Numbered from the stretch's first letter, positions 11,401-21,969 are shown. The stretch is 64,000 nucleotides of DNA from Strongylocentrotus droebachiensis (GCA_035222895.1 JAVYIG010007846.1:1-64000); one strand, 5' to 3'. Numbers and translations: made by a program. The notes: generated by a model not told the origin, from the sequence alone.

Positions 11401-14400
11401 AAGTAAACTAAGCTAATCTAAGCTTTAAGCCAAGCTGAGCTCAGCTGAGCTAAACTAATCTTATTGAAGCTGAGCTAATATAACTTAAGCTTACTTAATC
11501 TACAAGCTAAGCTAATCTAGGCAAAGATAGGTGACATGGAGTAGCCAGAATCTGTTTTCAATGAAGAATTAATCATATCATCATATATGATATAAAATGT
11601 CATTTGTTAACCTTTTGCCTTTTTTCTCATCTGTTTCGACTCTGACTACCCATAGATACTGTGCCAAGCTGCCTAGTGATGTGTTCACCCATCTGACTGC
11701 CTCCTGTAAGATGAAGGAGAGAGAGGGTGATGTTAGCCCAGAGTTCCAGGCCACTCTTCAGCTGCCCATCAACTCGCCTATCAGGAAACCCATTACAGTG
11801 AGTCCCATTCTAGGATGGTGTAGGTAGCGTGGTATAGGTAGCAAAGATCACTTGGCAGGAAACCCATTACAGTGAGTTCCATTCTAGGATGGTGTAGGTA
11901 TCGTGGTATATGTAGCAACTAGCAAAGATCACTTGGCAGGAAACCTATTACAGTGAGTCCCATTCTAGGATGGTGTAGGTAGCGTGGTATAGGTAGCAAA
12001 GATAACTTGGCAGGAAACCGATTACAGTAAATCCCATTCTAAGATGGTGTACGTAGCATGGTATAGGTCGCAAAGATCACTTGGCAGGAAGCCCATTACA
12101 GTGAGTCCCATTCTAGGATGGTATAGGTAGCAAAGACCACTTGGCAGGAAACCCATTACAGTGAGTCCCATTCTAGGATGGTGTAGGTAGCGTGGTATAG
12201 GTAGCAAAGATCACTTGGCAGGAAACCCATTACAGTGAGTCCCATTCTAGGATGGTGTAGGTAGCAAAGATCACTTGGCAGGAAAACCATTACAATGAGT
12301 TCCATTATAGGATGGTGTAGGTTGCGTGGTATAGGTAGCAAAGATCACTTGGCAGGAAACCCATTACAGTGAGTCCCATTCTAGGATGGTGTAGGTAGCA
12401 AAGATCACTTGGCAGGAAACCCATTACAGTGAGTCCCATTCTAGGATGGTGTAGGTAGCGTGGTATAGGTAGCAAAGATCACTTGGCAGGAAACCCATAA
12501 CAGTGAGTCCCATTCTAGGATGGTATAGGTAGCGTGGTATAGGTAGCAAAGATCACTTGGCAGTATTAAGTGAAATGCCCAATATGTATTTTCAGCTTTG
12601 TTCACTGACAACTTTGTAAAATCGCTGTAATCCTAAATAATTTTACATGTAAAGAAATGGCACTTCCTTTTGATTAAAGAGTAGTTGTGCGCAGTAAAGA
12701 TCTCTATTACAGTATAATTACTGATCCAAGTGTAGGACACAGTAATGTGAAGCACCCTATGTTTTCATATAGAAAATATGGGTGTCGATGCATGCATATC
12801 ATTCTTATACGATTCCAGATCTAGTATTTGCAGCTGCATTTTTGTTGTTGAAAGGTGGTGTATTGAAAACAATTCTAAAGGCATTTCTCTTTTTCTTTTG
12901 TTTTATTCAACAATTCATTTCAATCTTGCACAACCAAGTAATAAAATAACTTTTAATTTGTTTGTTTTGTAGGGTCCATGGATGAAGCGCAAGAAATGGG
13001 CCACGATGGCAGTGGCTGTCAAAGCTGCTACGATTCTACATAAAGCAGGTAAACGTGATGAATGTGACACTTACATTAAGTATGTCTCTATGTTTTAGAT
13101 AGGTAGAGAGATAGATAAATGGTAAAATAGATAGATAGATAGATGAATAGATAGAAGATAGGTAGATGCATAGATAGATAGATTAATAGATAACTGATTA
13201 GATATATATAAGATAGATAGGTAGTTAGATAGATAGATAGATAGTAAATGAATAAATAGATTAATATATATTAGGTAGATAGTAGAAAGATGATAGATAC
13301 AAAGAAGATAGGTAGATAGATTAATAGATAGATGGATAGATTACTGAGCAGATATATAAACGATAGATATATAGATAGTAAGATGGATAGGAAGATTGAT
13401 AAATAGATAGACAGATTAATAGATGGATAGGTAGATAGATAGGTAAATAGATAGTAGACAGATACATAGATACTTAGATATATAAATTAATGGATATCAG
13501 GTAGATAGTGGATAGATGATAGGTAGAAAGATAGATAGGTTGATAGATAGATAGATAGATAAGAGGTAGATATATCAGGGGCGGATCCAGGAATTTCTTG
13601 CCGGGGGGGCACACGGTGGGAAAGAGATTGGCCAGGGGGGCACGCCCCTGTTTTTCAGTAAATTTTGGGCGAATTTAGGGCTGATTTTAACACATTTTTG
13701 GGGGGCCGGGGGGGCACGTGCCCCCTTTTTACCCCCCTGGATCCGCCACTGTATATAGATACATACATGAATAGATACTTCTCAGATGCAGTATTATAAT
13801 TACAGTCGTACAAATGCTCTTGTATTCTTCAGGAGAGTTGAATGACTACCTGCAGCCAATGGGGAAGGAATCGATCCTGAAGGCGACTGATAATGCTTTC
13901 AATCATTTGTTTGCTGATGGTCAGACACGACCAGGAACAACTAAGAAGAGACAGTACTATGATAAAGAGGTAAATATTCCCCCTCCTCTGTCTTTTCTTC
14001 TTTGACCTAAGGTTTGTTGTTTTCTGTTTATTGGGATGGAGGTCTACATTCAACATGCCAGTGATCAAAAGATTATGTAAACAAACACACAAAGTTAAAT
14101 CAAGTCACTCACTTTACATCAGTACCGTGGCAGTGTTATCTTTAATTGTTCATTCATAAAAGGTTTTGAAGCCAGAATCAGGCAATGGAAACACCTCTTC
14201 AACAAAAATGATTTGATGCACAGTGTGACAGTCGAATGTTCATAAAGCTTTATTAGGGAAGAATCTGTTTCCTTATTGGTACAAGGCTTGCTATGTGATT
14301 GTCTGTAGCACACACTCTAATGCTACTCTGTTTTTTTTTAGCAATGCTTGACTGTTCAGAACCAAACATGTTCCAGAACTGCTATTTTGTGCAGAGAAGA

Positions 14401-17400
14401 AAAGGAAATATTTAAGATATGCAGCCATACAATATTAAATCTATGCATGATCCTTTTTGACCAGGTTGCCAAGTGCCTGCAGGGATGCCTTCCCCAAGCA
14501 GATCAACCTTGCTACCTGCAGAGCATTGACATGACCCTAGCCTCACCTAAATGGATATTGCAAAAGAAAATGAAAATAATAACATGTGAATGTATTGTGA
14601 ACCAAACATGTCCCAGAACTCTGATTTTCAGCTGAATGTAGCCATACATTAATAACTCTCTGCATGTTGCTGTTTGACCAGGTTGCCAAGTGCCTGCAGG
14701 GATGCCTTCCCCAAGCAGATCAACCTTGTTACCTGTACAGCGTTGACATGAGCCTGGCCTCGCCTTTACCAGACATCCTCAACATCCGGGAGAGGAGACT
14801 CCACAGACCAGAGGAAACCCAGCAATGCTTTGGCATCATCACCTCAAAGCAAATACCAAAGGCAAGTACAGTAAAACCTGCTTTAGTGACCACCTGTCTA
14901 CAAAGACCACCTGTCTACAACAAGCACATTTTTAGTTTCCCTTGAAAATAGTTTCTCATTTAAACATGTACTGAAGGAACCTGTTTACAAAGACCACTTT
15001 TTGTGTTTCCCTTGGGCGGTTGCTGTAGACAGGTTTGACTGTAATTGGTTATGGATCAACTGGGATCGTATTCTGGAAACGATGCTAACCTTCATCAGTT
15101 CATCCTCTAATGTCTGCACAAAGCTGGATGTGTTCACATAAAGTTAAAAGAGACATCTGCGCAAGCACCAATGATGATAAGTTGGGTTCGTCCAAATTCA
15201 GATAACAATTATCACTAGACATCTTTAACTGAATAATAAACAAAAATCTATAGATCTAGTTATCAGGCACCTTGTCCATGTTTTATGCAGTCTAGTGGAA
15301 GTGTGTTCCAGTGTTTGTGGTTTTCAGCAAGTCCTCGTTATTGTGCATTTAAACTGGTCCAAACAAAGCTGTTTTACCCGTCTTGCTTACTTAACGATTA
15401 ATGATTGAGCATGAATTTTCACAAGTTTCTCTTGTAAGGCTTTTAAAAAAACTTTTTAAAAATGCAGTAAACTCATTGGACAGATTGTTTGGGTATGACA
15501 CAGTATTTCTGTAAACTCCAGCCCAAATCATTTCGCGCTAGGTATTCAACATTAATATAATTTTGAATTGATTCTATTCATCATTTCTACTCACCCAGGT
15601 CCCTGGATTTCCAGTCTACACCCGAGCGGGAGAGCTCGCCGTCTCCATCACGCTTGAGTCGGATGAAATTCGACTAAGCGGCAACCAGATCAGGAGAGCC
15701 CAGTCCTTCCATGGCTGCATGTTCTCTGAAGTGCTACGCCTGGACAAACCAAACCTTGAGCTGAACCCAGAGAAGAGTCAAGCAAACTACCTTATCGTGC
15801 CTCTCAAAGAAGGTGAGAGATTGCAAAAACTGATGTTTCAGATCTAGTTAGTTTGTACTTCAACCCAAGTATGTCTTCTTAACCTATTGACTATAGAAAC
15901 ACGGTAGATTCTGTATTAAGCCAATCTAAATGAGAGAGTTTAGTTGACACTAGGTTAAGAAACTATGATAACATAGTGCATAATTTCTTTTGAATTCTTA
16001 TTCTAATTGATGAGGAACTTTAACATAAGATACGATAACATTAGATTTGTGTGTGTTTGTGGAAAATATTTTGAGATTTGCATGTGTTCCATGTGTGTCA
16101 TTGTTAATGATATTTAGGACTTTTTTTTCTTTCATTTTTTTTCTCTGATATGGTTATCCAATATATAAATTAGCATTACTTATCATAGGTATATGTCTAA
16201 TGCATTTGTTGGTATATCTTATTCCATCCTGCAGGTCCTGCAAGAGGTCCTTCTGAGATTGACTGGTCATTCCTGGAGAAGGTCAGCCTGAGCTCCGGTC
16301 ATCTTGACCAACCTACTCAACTCCCAGACTACAGCCAGAGCCAGTTTGAGTTCTCCACAGACATCCTAGCCGATGCCGTGGTCACACCTATCTACAGGAA
16401 CATTGACCAACCCCAACGCTACTTTATGGCAGACATCCTCTACGACTTACCCGTGACCAGTCCTTTCCCGTCCGAGAAATATGAGACGTTTGTAGACTAC
16501 TACTTTGAGCGGTACGACATCCAGATATCCAACTTCCAGCAGCCGCTGGTCGACGTTGACTGCATGTCATCAAGGCTGAATCTGTTGACTCCAAGGTATC
16601 TGAACCACAAAGGGAAAGCATTACCCATCAGCACTGGTCAGAACAAGAAGGGTAACCTGCAGAAGAAGCAATACCTGGTGCCTGAGCTCTGCTACATCTA
16701 CCCAATACCTGCATCCTTGTGGCGAAAGGCTGTATGCCTTCCATCTATCCTCTACAGACTGAACGCTCTGCTGATTGCAGAGGAACTCAGAGTACAGATA
16801 GCTGAGGAGGCTGGTATCGGCTTAAAGACACTTCCACAAGAATACCCCTACCCAAACCTGAGCTTTGGATGGGAGGGACTTGACCTGGAGGCCCTCGAGA
16901 AACAAGAGAAAGAGGCTGAAGAAGAAGCAGCTAGGTGTGAGGAGGATAAAGATAATGCAATAAGTGTTGAACCAAAGTGCAATAACAATGAGCAGCTGAA
17001 AGAAAAGGAACGTGCAGCTGAGCTTGAAGTGCGGACAAACAAGAGTGAGGAACACAAAGTAAATGAGCAGCTGAACTCACCCTGTAACTCAAAGAGAGAG
17101 CAACATTCTGGGGGAGATATGAGTGTAAACAGTACTATTGAGAGCAAAGAGATCTCTGATGATGGGAACTTTCACCTTGATGATGATGGTAATGACCCAC
17201 AGATGTGCCTTGGACCCAGTCCTACTATTATATTGCAGGTGAGACAGAGGAATTTTATGAGAAGAGTATGTTTTTATTATACAGTAGGCTTGCGGATGCA
17301 CCATGTGAGAAAGAGGGAGGATTGAGGATTCCTGAAAAGTCCTGTTTTTATTGTGAGGAATCTGCATACATGCCAACTGTTCAGATTAAAGAGGAACATT

Positions 17401-20400
17401 CCTCTTTTTGGGAGAAGATAATTATCATTTTAATGCAGGTGTTCCTCTTCCTGTACAAATTTGTCTGTAGTATTGAATAGGAGAGTTAGGATTGTTCCTC
17501 TTTTTTTTTTAAATAGCATAATTTGTACAGATTTCTGATTTTCAAATGTTGGCATGTATGAATCTGTGTTTAAACTTTTGATATACAGAACCCCCTCCCT
17601 AGATAAATGCTGCCACTTATCCCAAACTGCCACATATTTGCTTTACATTTCTTTAATCTTGCACATCTTTTATCATCAAATTTTTGGAAATGTAATCTTC
17701 CAGTATGGAGTCCTTTTACCATTCATGGTCATACAGGTATGTGAGTCTCATCATTGAGAATTGATGTATTTACATGTACATGTAGGTACAGAAACCTAAA
17801 TTTTCTTGGTAGATTAGGTGGAGTTCAAAATTGCTCTGTTTAGTTATTTAAACATCTATGAAGATTAAATGTGAGCCTTTTATGTGCCATCCTTGAGGAA
17901 TCAATGTGTGGAAATTAAAAAATAGGGCTGTCCTTTTTTACATTCTCATGTATTTCTAAAGCACATACATTTCTCTCAAAAATGCACTTTGTATTTGTGA
18001 TACCTGGGCCCCCTCTTATAGAATGCTGCGATTGATTTAGATCTGCCGTAACTTAACCTCAAACACACCTGTGTACTCTACAGGAGGGCCCTGATCACAA
18101 TCTGGCGAAAATCATACAACGACGATGAAAAACGGCATAAAAACCAACAACAACAACAATCTTTTCTTGACAACTTTTGACATGTTATTTCTTTTTCAGT
18201 CCTTGACCATGTCCAATTCCAGTGACGGTTTCAACCTTGAACGACTTGAGATGCTAGGAGATTCTTTCCTAAAGCAGGCTGTGACTGCCTATCTATACTG
18301 CACATACCCTCATCTGGATGAAGGCAAGCTCTCCTTTCTCAGAAGCAAACAGGTCAGGGGAAAATATATTTTCATTGTCATTTAGAAATTTGAGCTATGT
18401 TACATAAACGTGTACAACCATTGTAAAAGACTTGATTTGTGATGATCCCTAATTTATTTGGCAACTGATTCTATAATTTCAGTGTATATTCACTCAAAGA
18501 CTCCCTCAAACTTTGCCTATAGTTTTGTATGCACCTGTACACTTGTACGGTTGAAGATTGCTGAATTAGTTTGTGATAAGGCAAAATTTAATTTCAAGCA
18601 AGAAGTTTACATATGCAAAGTCTGTCACTTTACTGTGGTCTGTATTCTCCTATTCTACACAGGTTAGTAATTTCAACCTGTACTGCCTGGGTGATAAGAA
18701 AGCACTAGCTCATAAGATGCAGGTATCGCTGTTTGATCCATCCATCAACTGGCTACCACCCTGCCTGCTGGTCAAAGAGAGTTCCAAACCTATCCCTAAG
18801 GAAGAGACCGAAACCGACCCGGACGCAGGATTTGTCATCGATACCTGGGATCCCTCGACTGTCGAAGGCGTGGATGACTTTGATGATGATGACTTCGACA
18901 GTGATCAGTGTTGGGAGGAGAACAGCGATGATTTCTCTGATGAGGAGATTGATGAGACCAAGGCAGAATGTCCGGATGATTTCTTCGCAAGGGAAGAGAA
19001 GGACAAGGAGCAGTGGTCATTCTCCGTCGGTGATCCAGACGATGTCCCAGGGTTGACGTACACTGGTGCTAAAACGCAGGACTTGGGGAGTGTCCCTCAG
19101 CTGCCGTATGAGATCCACACCCAGCACAGCATGTCTGACAAGAGCATTGCTGATTGCATTGAGGCCTTGATCGGTTGCTACCTGGTGTCCTGCGGCTTCC
19201 GTAGCGCCCTTCTCATCATGGCCTGGATGGGGTTGGATGTCCTTCCAGCCATCAAGGATCAATCCAAAAAGCGGAATGACCAATCCTCAGACCTTCCTGC
19301 AGCTGATCTTCCAGTGTCTTGCCTCTATGGCTACCTCAAGCAACCAGAGTCCCCTCTCCTGAGGAGTATACCCAATGCAGAGGACGTGTTGCAGCAGCAG
19401 CTTGTGGGATACGAGGGCTTTGAGAAGACCATCAACTATCGCTTCAGGGACAGGGCTTACCTGCTACAGGCCTTCACTCACTCATCCTACCACCGCAACA
19501 GCATTACTGACTGTTATCAGAGGTAACTGTCTCTTCATTGCTGTCTGCTAAATTTTACATGAGGAATATGTATAGAATGGTTATAATGGTTTTTAATTAA
19601 AAATGCTTAAAATTAAAAATTAAAGATAATCTGACAATCAACCAGATATATTATGACTATCAGTCAAGCACAGAATTAATGGTGTACCTGCATCATCAGT
19701 AACCAATACTTGTAAATTTATTTGTTTGTAAAGCTTGTTCATGGATGTAAATTAGTAACAAGCTTAAGTATTTATGTGTCCTTGTAAATCATGCACAATA
19801 AATGAAGTTATTTTCACAGTATTTCATTTATATCATAGGCATGTTGAATTGTTTGTACAGTGTATTGCATTGAGAAAGTTTGCATTGTGTAGATCTTAAT
19901 GTTTAATGCCATCTAGAGCCTATTTATCCACATTTCTTTCCTTTACAATTTCCCAGGCTTGAATTTCTTGGAGATGCCTTACTAGACTACCTCATCACTC
20001 GTCACCTTTACGATCATCACACCAACCTCTCTCCCGGGGCCTTGACCGATCTCCGCTCAGCCCTGGTCAACAACACTATCTTCGCTTCCTTGGCGGTCAA
20101 GTTCGACTTCCACAAGTACTTCAAGGCCTACACTGCCAACATGTTCCAAGTCATAGATAACTTTGTGACCTTTGTCGACGCAAAGAATGAAGCACTGGGA
20201 ATGGATTCACAGGTAGATATGTCTTGCGAACATGATCGAGAATGAAATGAATGAATGAATAAACATGAGATGAACATGAGATGAACATGAGATGAACAGA
20301 GTATGGAATTGATACTCTTTAGTACATTCTATACAGATAATTTAAACTATTACCAAGTGCTTTTGAGGGCTCAAAATATGTGAAATGATTGTGTGCCCTT

Positions 20401-21969
20401 GCCCATCTAAATCTCCATTTTGTCTGTCTGAAAATAATGACTATGTTGGTCAGCTAGCAACTTTAATATAGTTAATTTTTTTCTTCATTTCTGGCAAGCT
20501 TCTTTAGATTACCCCAAAATTTGAATTTTGCACATAATTACTTGATTTATACCCACCTCGCAAGCCAAAGAAAAAATTAAGTGAGGACCCTGCATATGCA
20601 TTCATTGGTCTCTTTTGTAATAATTAAGTAAAACCAGCCTGCCATAATAGCTAAACTTTCTTTCTTTCAATTTTTTTGTTGCCTTCACTTTCAGCTCAAG
20701 TACAGTGAGATGGATGGAGAACAAGAAGAGTCTGAAGATATCGAAGTACCTAAAGCTCTGGGAGACATCTTTGAATCAGTGGCTGGGGCCATCTACCTTG
20801 ATAGTGGCATGTCACTCAATGCTGTCTGGAAAGTCTACTATCCCATGATGAAACAACAGATAGGTGAGTTTCTAAGCTCAATCTATTTAGTTTGATTATT
20901 TTTAACTTTTCTTTCCAGTCTTTTAAAAATAGTTTTTGAAGGTGTTATCTTTGTTTTGTTTTCTTGATCTCAAATATGTGTTCACCTTCTTAATCTTCCC
21001 CATTTCCTACTTCCACTTGATTTTCGTTTAAATTGACATTCCTGTTCACCAAAATATTTACTTTTCTCTTGTTTTTAAATGATCATTTTCATAACTCCAA
21101 TTTCTCCATCTTATTCGACATACCATATTAAATTCAAGTCCAAAATAGTATGATGTACATGCACATAGAATGAATGTTTAAAAATAAATTGTATGTATGT
21201 AATTCATTTGGCTTAAGTTTCCTGAGGAAAGATCTTGGGCAAACAATATTCAGTTCATTATTTCCCTTCATGTTCATATTTTTTCTTGTCAACTTTTCAG
21301 AGCAATATGCCTCAGACCTACCAATATCTCCTGTCCGAGAACTGCTAGAGATGGAACCAGAAACTGCACGATTTGGGTAATAATTTTGTGCTAGATATAT
21401 GTATCAGCATTTCTTAGGTGTGATGCACAAACGTAGTCAAGTTTGATAATGCTATTTCCTACTAATTTACTTCCAAATGGAAGCATGCACAATTCGTCTT
21501 GATAGTTTTAAGTGGTATAACCCCTGGTCACCTATCTATCTAACATGCCAAAATGTACATGGTTTCTTTTTAGCATTTTGGTAGAAAAAAAAAGAACTAT
21601 GAAAAGGTTATCATCAGCATTGTAATCACTAAATTTTACATTTTTACTTGTTCAATTTTGATTGATTTTATTTCTACATGTCACAACTTTCCCTATTTGT
21701 ATAAAGTGACTTTTTTCATTATGATCATTAATTATGCAATGTCCCCCTTGTCCCCCACGTTATTAGTAGTTTCTTTGAATACTAGTGTTTTTTTCTCTTT
21801 CACTGTTACTGATAGCCCTCCGGAGAAGACCATTGATGGCAAGACGAGGGTCACCGTTAACGTGGTTGGCAAGGGACAGTTCAAGGGTATTGGACGGAAC
21901 TACCACATCGCCAAGGCAACAGCAGCTCGTTTTGCTCTGCGCCATCTGAAGAGCCAGCCCAAGAAGTGA
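4161..21969 (+). CDS. DICER1: Dicer (RNase III enzyme of the miRNA/siRNA pathway), 5' incomplete
   Basis: Dicer cuts pre-miRNA and long dsRNA into about 22-nt duplexes in the cytoplasm and passes them to Argonaute. Recognised exons: 4161-4311, 4686-4848, 5414-6417, 7127-7512, 8275-8462, 9188-9254 (tentative), 11117-11268, 11656-11797, 12973-13048, 13833-13969, 14682-14861, 15599-15812, 16235-17238, 18200-18352, 18663-19522, 19957-20212, 20695-20863, 21301-21376, 21816-21969 (stop TGA). They encode about 1840 aa against 1922 in human. Domain order is helicase, DUF283, platform, PAZ, RNase IIIa, RNase IIIb, dsRBD. All junctions from 11117 onward join in phase. The helicase part has five frame changes and two junctions out of phase as placed. 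The frame enters 4161 open, so coding sequence probably starts in an exon I cannot find; an internal ATG at 4210 is a weaker alternative. Confidence 0.93.
4312..4685 (+). other. Dicer intron, nothing further seen
   Basis: GT donor at 4312 and AG acceptor ending 4685 join CAA to CTT in phase. The content is AT-rich and featureless. Confidence 0.75.
4965..5042 (-). repeat. tRNA-derived SINE-like fragment
   Basis: On the minus strand GGTTCAAGTCC (4980-4990) fits the pol III B box and GTTGAGTCGATGC upstream is a poor A box, at tRNA-like spacing. It does not fold into an intact tRNA, so it is probably a SINE head remnant inside a Dicer intron. Confidence 0.4.
6418..7126 (+). other. Dicer intron with T and C homopolymers
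   Basis: The intron between the large helicase exon and the acidic-linker exon holds a poly-T run (about 6464-6485) and ends in a C11 run plus TCTTGTTCCTTCTGCCAG. With these borders the flanking exons are out of phase, so one border may be wrong or a further base change may be present. Confidence 0.5.
8606..8760. repeat. Palindromic MITE-like element (family A)
   Basis: It starts GGGCCCCGTTTCACAAAACT and ends in the inverse TTTGTGAAACAGGTCCC; TTGTCA...TGACAAATGACA arms are also inverted. A second copy lies at 49664-49790 in LRPPRC. Confidence 0.75.
9188..9254 (+). CDS. DICER1: Tentative Dicer lysine-rich linker exon with GC donor
   Basis: A good pyrimidine tract and CAG precede a short frame rich in Lys ([20 protein letters not shown]). 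It ends AAG|GCAAGT, a strong GC-type donor, and joins in phase with the next exon (GTC CTG AAT at 11117). It does not join in phase with the upstream exon ending at 8462. It sits where human Dicer has the linker between HELICc and DUF283, a poorly conserved region. Confidence 0.5.
9574..9960. repeat. Tandem repeat with clustered ATTGCGCAAT palindromes
   Basis: A unit of roughly 80 bases is repeated about 3.5 times. Each unit carries two copies of a 12-bp palindrome related to TATTGCGCAATA, at 9576, 9617, 9657, 9698, 9734, 9775, 9816 and 9857. Five of the eight have the core TTGCGCAA unchanged. The last part (9814-9960) recurs at 10427-10562. TTGCGCAA is the C/EBP-family consensus, so the array could bind such factors, but binding is not shown. 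Confidence 0.75.
9957..10200. repeat. Dispersed repeat, shared with 59119-59330
   Basis: From AAAGGCATCGTT to near TGGGAAAACA the block matches 59119-59330 in LRPPRC in the same orientation, with scattered differences (for example TTGCGCTTCAAAAT in both). Family unknown. Confidence 0.7.
10207..10295. repeat. Dispersed repeat, copy 2 (of 2588-2669)
   Basis: Same sequence block as upstream of Dicer, directly following the repeat above, which suggests both are parts of one larger composite element. Confidence 0.65.
10427..10562. repeat. Second copy of the 9814-9960 block
   Basis: Includes another perfect TATTGCGCAATA (10429-10440), a diverged one near 10470, and the tail TGCCAGAGCTGCTGAA. It shows local segmental duplication within the Dicer intron. 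Confidence 0.7.
11117..13969 (+). CDS. DICER1: Dicer DUF283 (dsRBD-like) exons
   Basis: Exons 11117-11268, 11656-11797, 12973-13048 and 13833-13969 are in phase and cover the Dicer dimerisation/dsRNA-binding fold. Recognisable signatures are [51 protein letters not shown] and the linker after QPMGKE. In the family this domain binds partner dsRBD proteins and helps pass RNA to the catalytic core. The upstream half of the first exon is a Lys/Gln-rich linker. The intron after 11797 carries the splice-donor repeat array. Confidence 0.93.
11269..11525. repeat. Degenerate AAGCTAATCTA minisatellite
   Basis: Nearly the whole intron segment is built from variants of AAGCTAATCTA / AAGCTGAGCTAA without strict periodicity, starting at the splice donor. 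Confidence 0.75.
11783..12563. repeat. Tandem array that repeats an exon end and its 5' splice site
   Basis: Eleven units in two lengths (about 74 and 60 bases) each contain AGGAAACCCATTACA|GTGAGT. The first unit is the real end of the Dicer exon at 11797. The donor string ACAGTGAGT is unchanged in nine units, is weakened in the fourth (GTAAAT) and lost in the eighth (ATGAGT). Each unit also has GGCAG just before GAAACCCATTACA, so each resembles a 13-nt micro-exon, though without a pyrimidine tract. Confidence 0.93.
12564..12972 (+). other. Rest of the Dicer intron after the donor array
   Basis: AT-rich, no repeat or open frame of note; ends with a T-rich tract and TAG acceptor at 12972. Confidence 0.7.
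13085..13575. repeat. GATA microsatellite
   Basis: About 490 bases of imperfect GATA/TAGA repeats in a Dicer intron. Confidence 0.9.
13576..13751. mobile_element. MITE with CAGnGGCGGATCCAG ends
   Basis: The ends CAGGGGCGGATCCAGG and CTGGATCCGCCACTG are inverted repeats, and TATAT flanks both sides as a 5-bp target duplication within the GATA tract. This end sequence is familiar from non-autonomous DNA elements of many marine invertebrates. It has no coding capacity. Confidence 0.85.
14360..14680 (+). pseudogene. Broken tandem copy of a Dicer exon
   Basis: At 14465 a 3' splice site and the exon start [18 protein letters not shown] are repeated almost exactly ahead of the true exon at 14682. 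The copy diverges after about 25 codons, has no convincing donor and meets a stop. The upstream intron part (ACCAAACATGTTCCAGAACT) is duplicated too, at 14361 and 14601, with an offset of 217-240 bases. Confidence 0.85.
14682..15812 (+). CDS. DICER1: Dicer platform exons
   Basis: Exons 14682-14861 and 15599-15812 encode the segment between DUF283 and PAZ that helps form the 5'-phosphate pocket. Signatures are [32 protein letters not shown], then [20 protein letters not shown]. The intron between them starts AAG|GCAAG (GC donor) and ends CCCAG; both sides join in phase and match human IPQIPHFPVYTRSGE. A foldback element begins at the sixth intron base. Confidence 0.92.
14867..15044. mobile_element. 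TA-flanked foldback element at a Dicer 5' splice site
   Basis: It starts TACAGTAAAACCTG and ends CAGGTTTGACTGTA, with several internal GACCACCTGTCTACA-type repeats. TA target duplication and CAGT ends suggest a Tc1/mariner-type non-autonomous element. Its left TA overlaps donor position +6. Confidence 0.75.
15045..15598 (+). other. Dicer intron remainder
   Basis: No gene or clear repeat; pyrimidine-rich end (TCATTTCTACTCACCCAG) gives a strong acceptor. Confidence 0.6.
15813..16234 (+). other. Dicer intron, nothing further seen
   Basis: AT-rich, ordinary GTGAGA donor and CCTGCAG acceptor. Confidence 0.7.
16235..17238 (+). CDS. DICER1: Dicer PAZ domain exon
   Basis: A 1,004-bp exon. The PAZ domain, which anchors the 3' overhang of the RNA, is clear: [63 protein letters not shown], then [20 protein letters not shown] and [20 protein letters not shown]. 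After [10 protein letters not shown] comes a hydrophilic Glu/Lys-rich linker leading to RNase IIIa, as in other Dicers. The exon ends ILQ|GTGAGA. No frame change is seen. Confidence 0.95.
17239..18199 (+). other. Dicer intron with a foldback repeat
   Basis: At about 17365-17560 GCATACATGCCAAC and its inverse TGTTGGCATGTATG bracket a region with repeated GAGGAACA-type sequence; a related element is at about 61847-62030. The rest is AT-rich and featureless. Confidence 0.55.
18200..19522 (+). CDS. DICER1: Dicer RNase IIIa exons
   Basis: Exons 18200-18352 and 18663-19522. RNase IIIa cuts the 3'-bearing strand of the hairpin. The first signature [14 protein letters not shown] and second signature [17 protein letters not shown] keep all four acidic metal ligands. 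Between them is the Asp/Glu-rich insertion typical of animal Dicers. The second exon also starts RNase IIIb ([35 protein letters not shown]). Junctions are in phase and the frame is open throughout. Confidence 0.95.
19523..19956 (+). other. Dicer intron, nothing further seen
   Basis: AT-rich, ordinary GTAACT donor and TTTCCCAG acceptor. Confidence 0.7.
19957..21969 (+). CDS. DICER1: Dicer RNase IIIb and dsRBD exons, stop
   Basis: Exons 19957-20212, 20695-20863, 21301-21376 and 21816-21969. RNase IIIb signatures [19 protein letters not shown] and [20 protein letters not shown] retain the catalytic Glu/Asp set; [20 protein letters not shown] matches human nearly exactly. [17 protein letters not shown] leads to a C-terminal dsRBD ([37 protein letters not shown]) that ends KK and TGA at 21967. 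Confidence 0.96.
20213..20694 (+). other. Dicer intron with a short ATGA repeat
   Basis: A short AATG/GAACATGA repeat lies at about 20240-20300; otherwise AT-rich and plain. Confidence 0.6.

Noticed and set aside
11783-12563. CRISPR-like array
   Set aside because: Units are contiguous with no unique spacers, and this is an animal intron.
14465-14640. Alternative functional Dicer exon
   Set aside because: No donor after the conserved part and an early stop; the copy at 14682 is complete.
4161-21969. The whole Dicer locus as a pseudogene
   Set aside because: PAZ, both RNase III centres, dsRBD and all splice sites from 11117 on are intact, which a dead copy would not keep; only the helicase is damaged.
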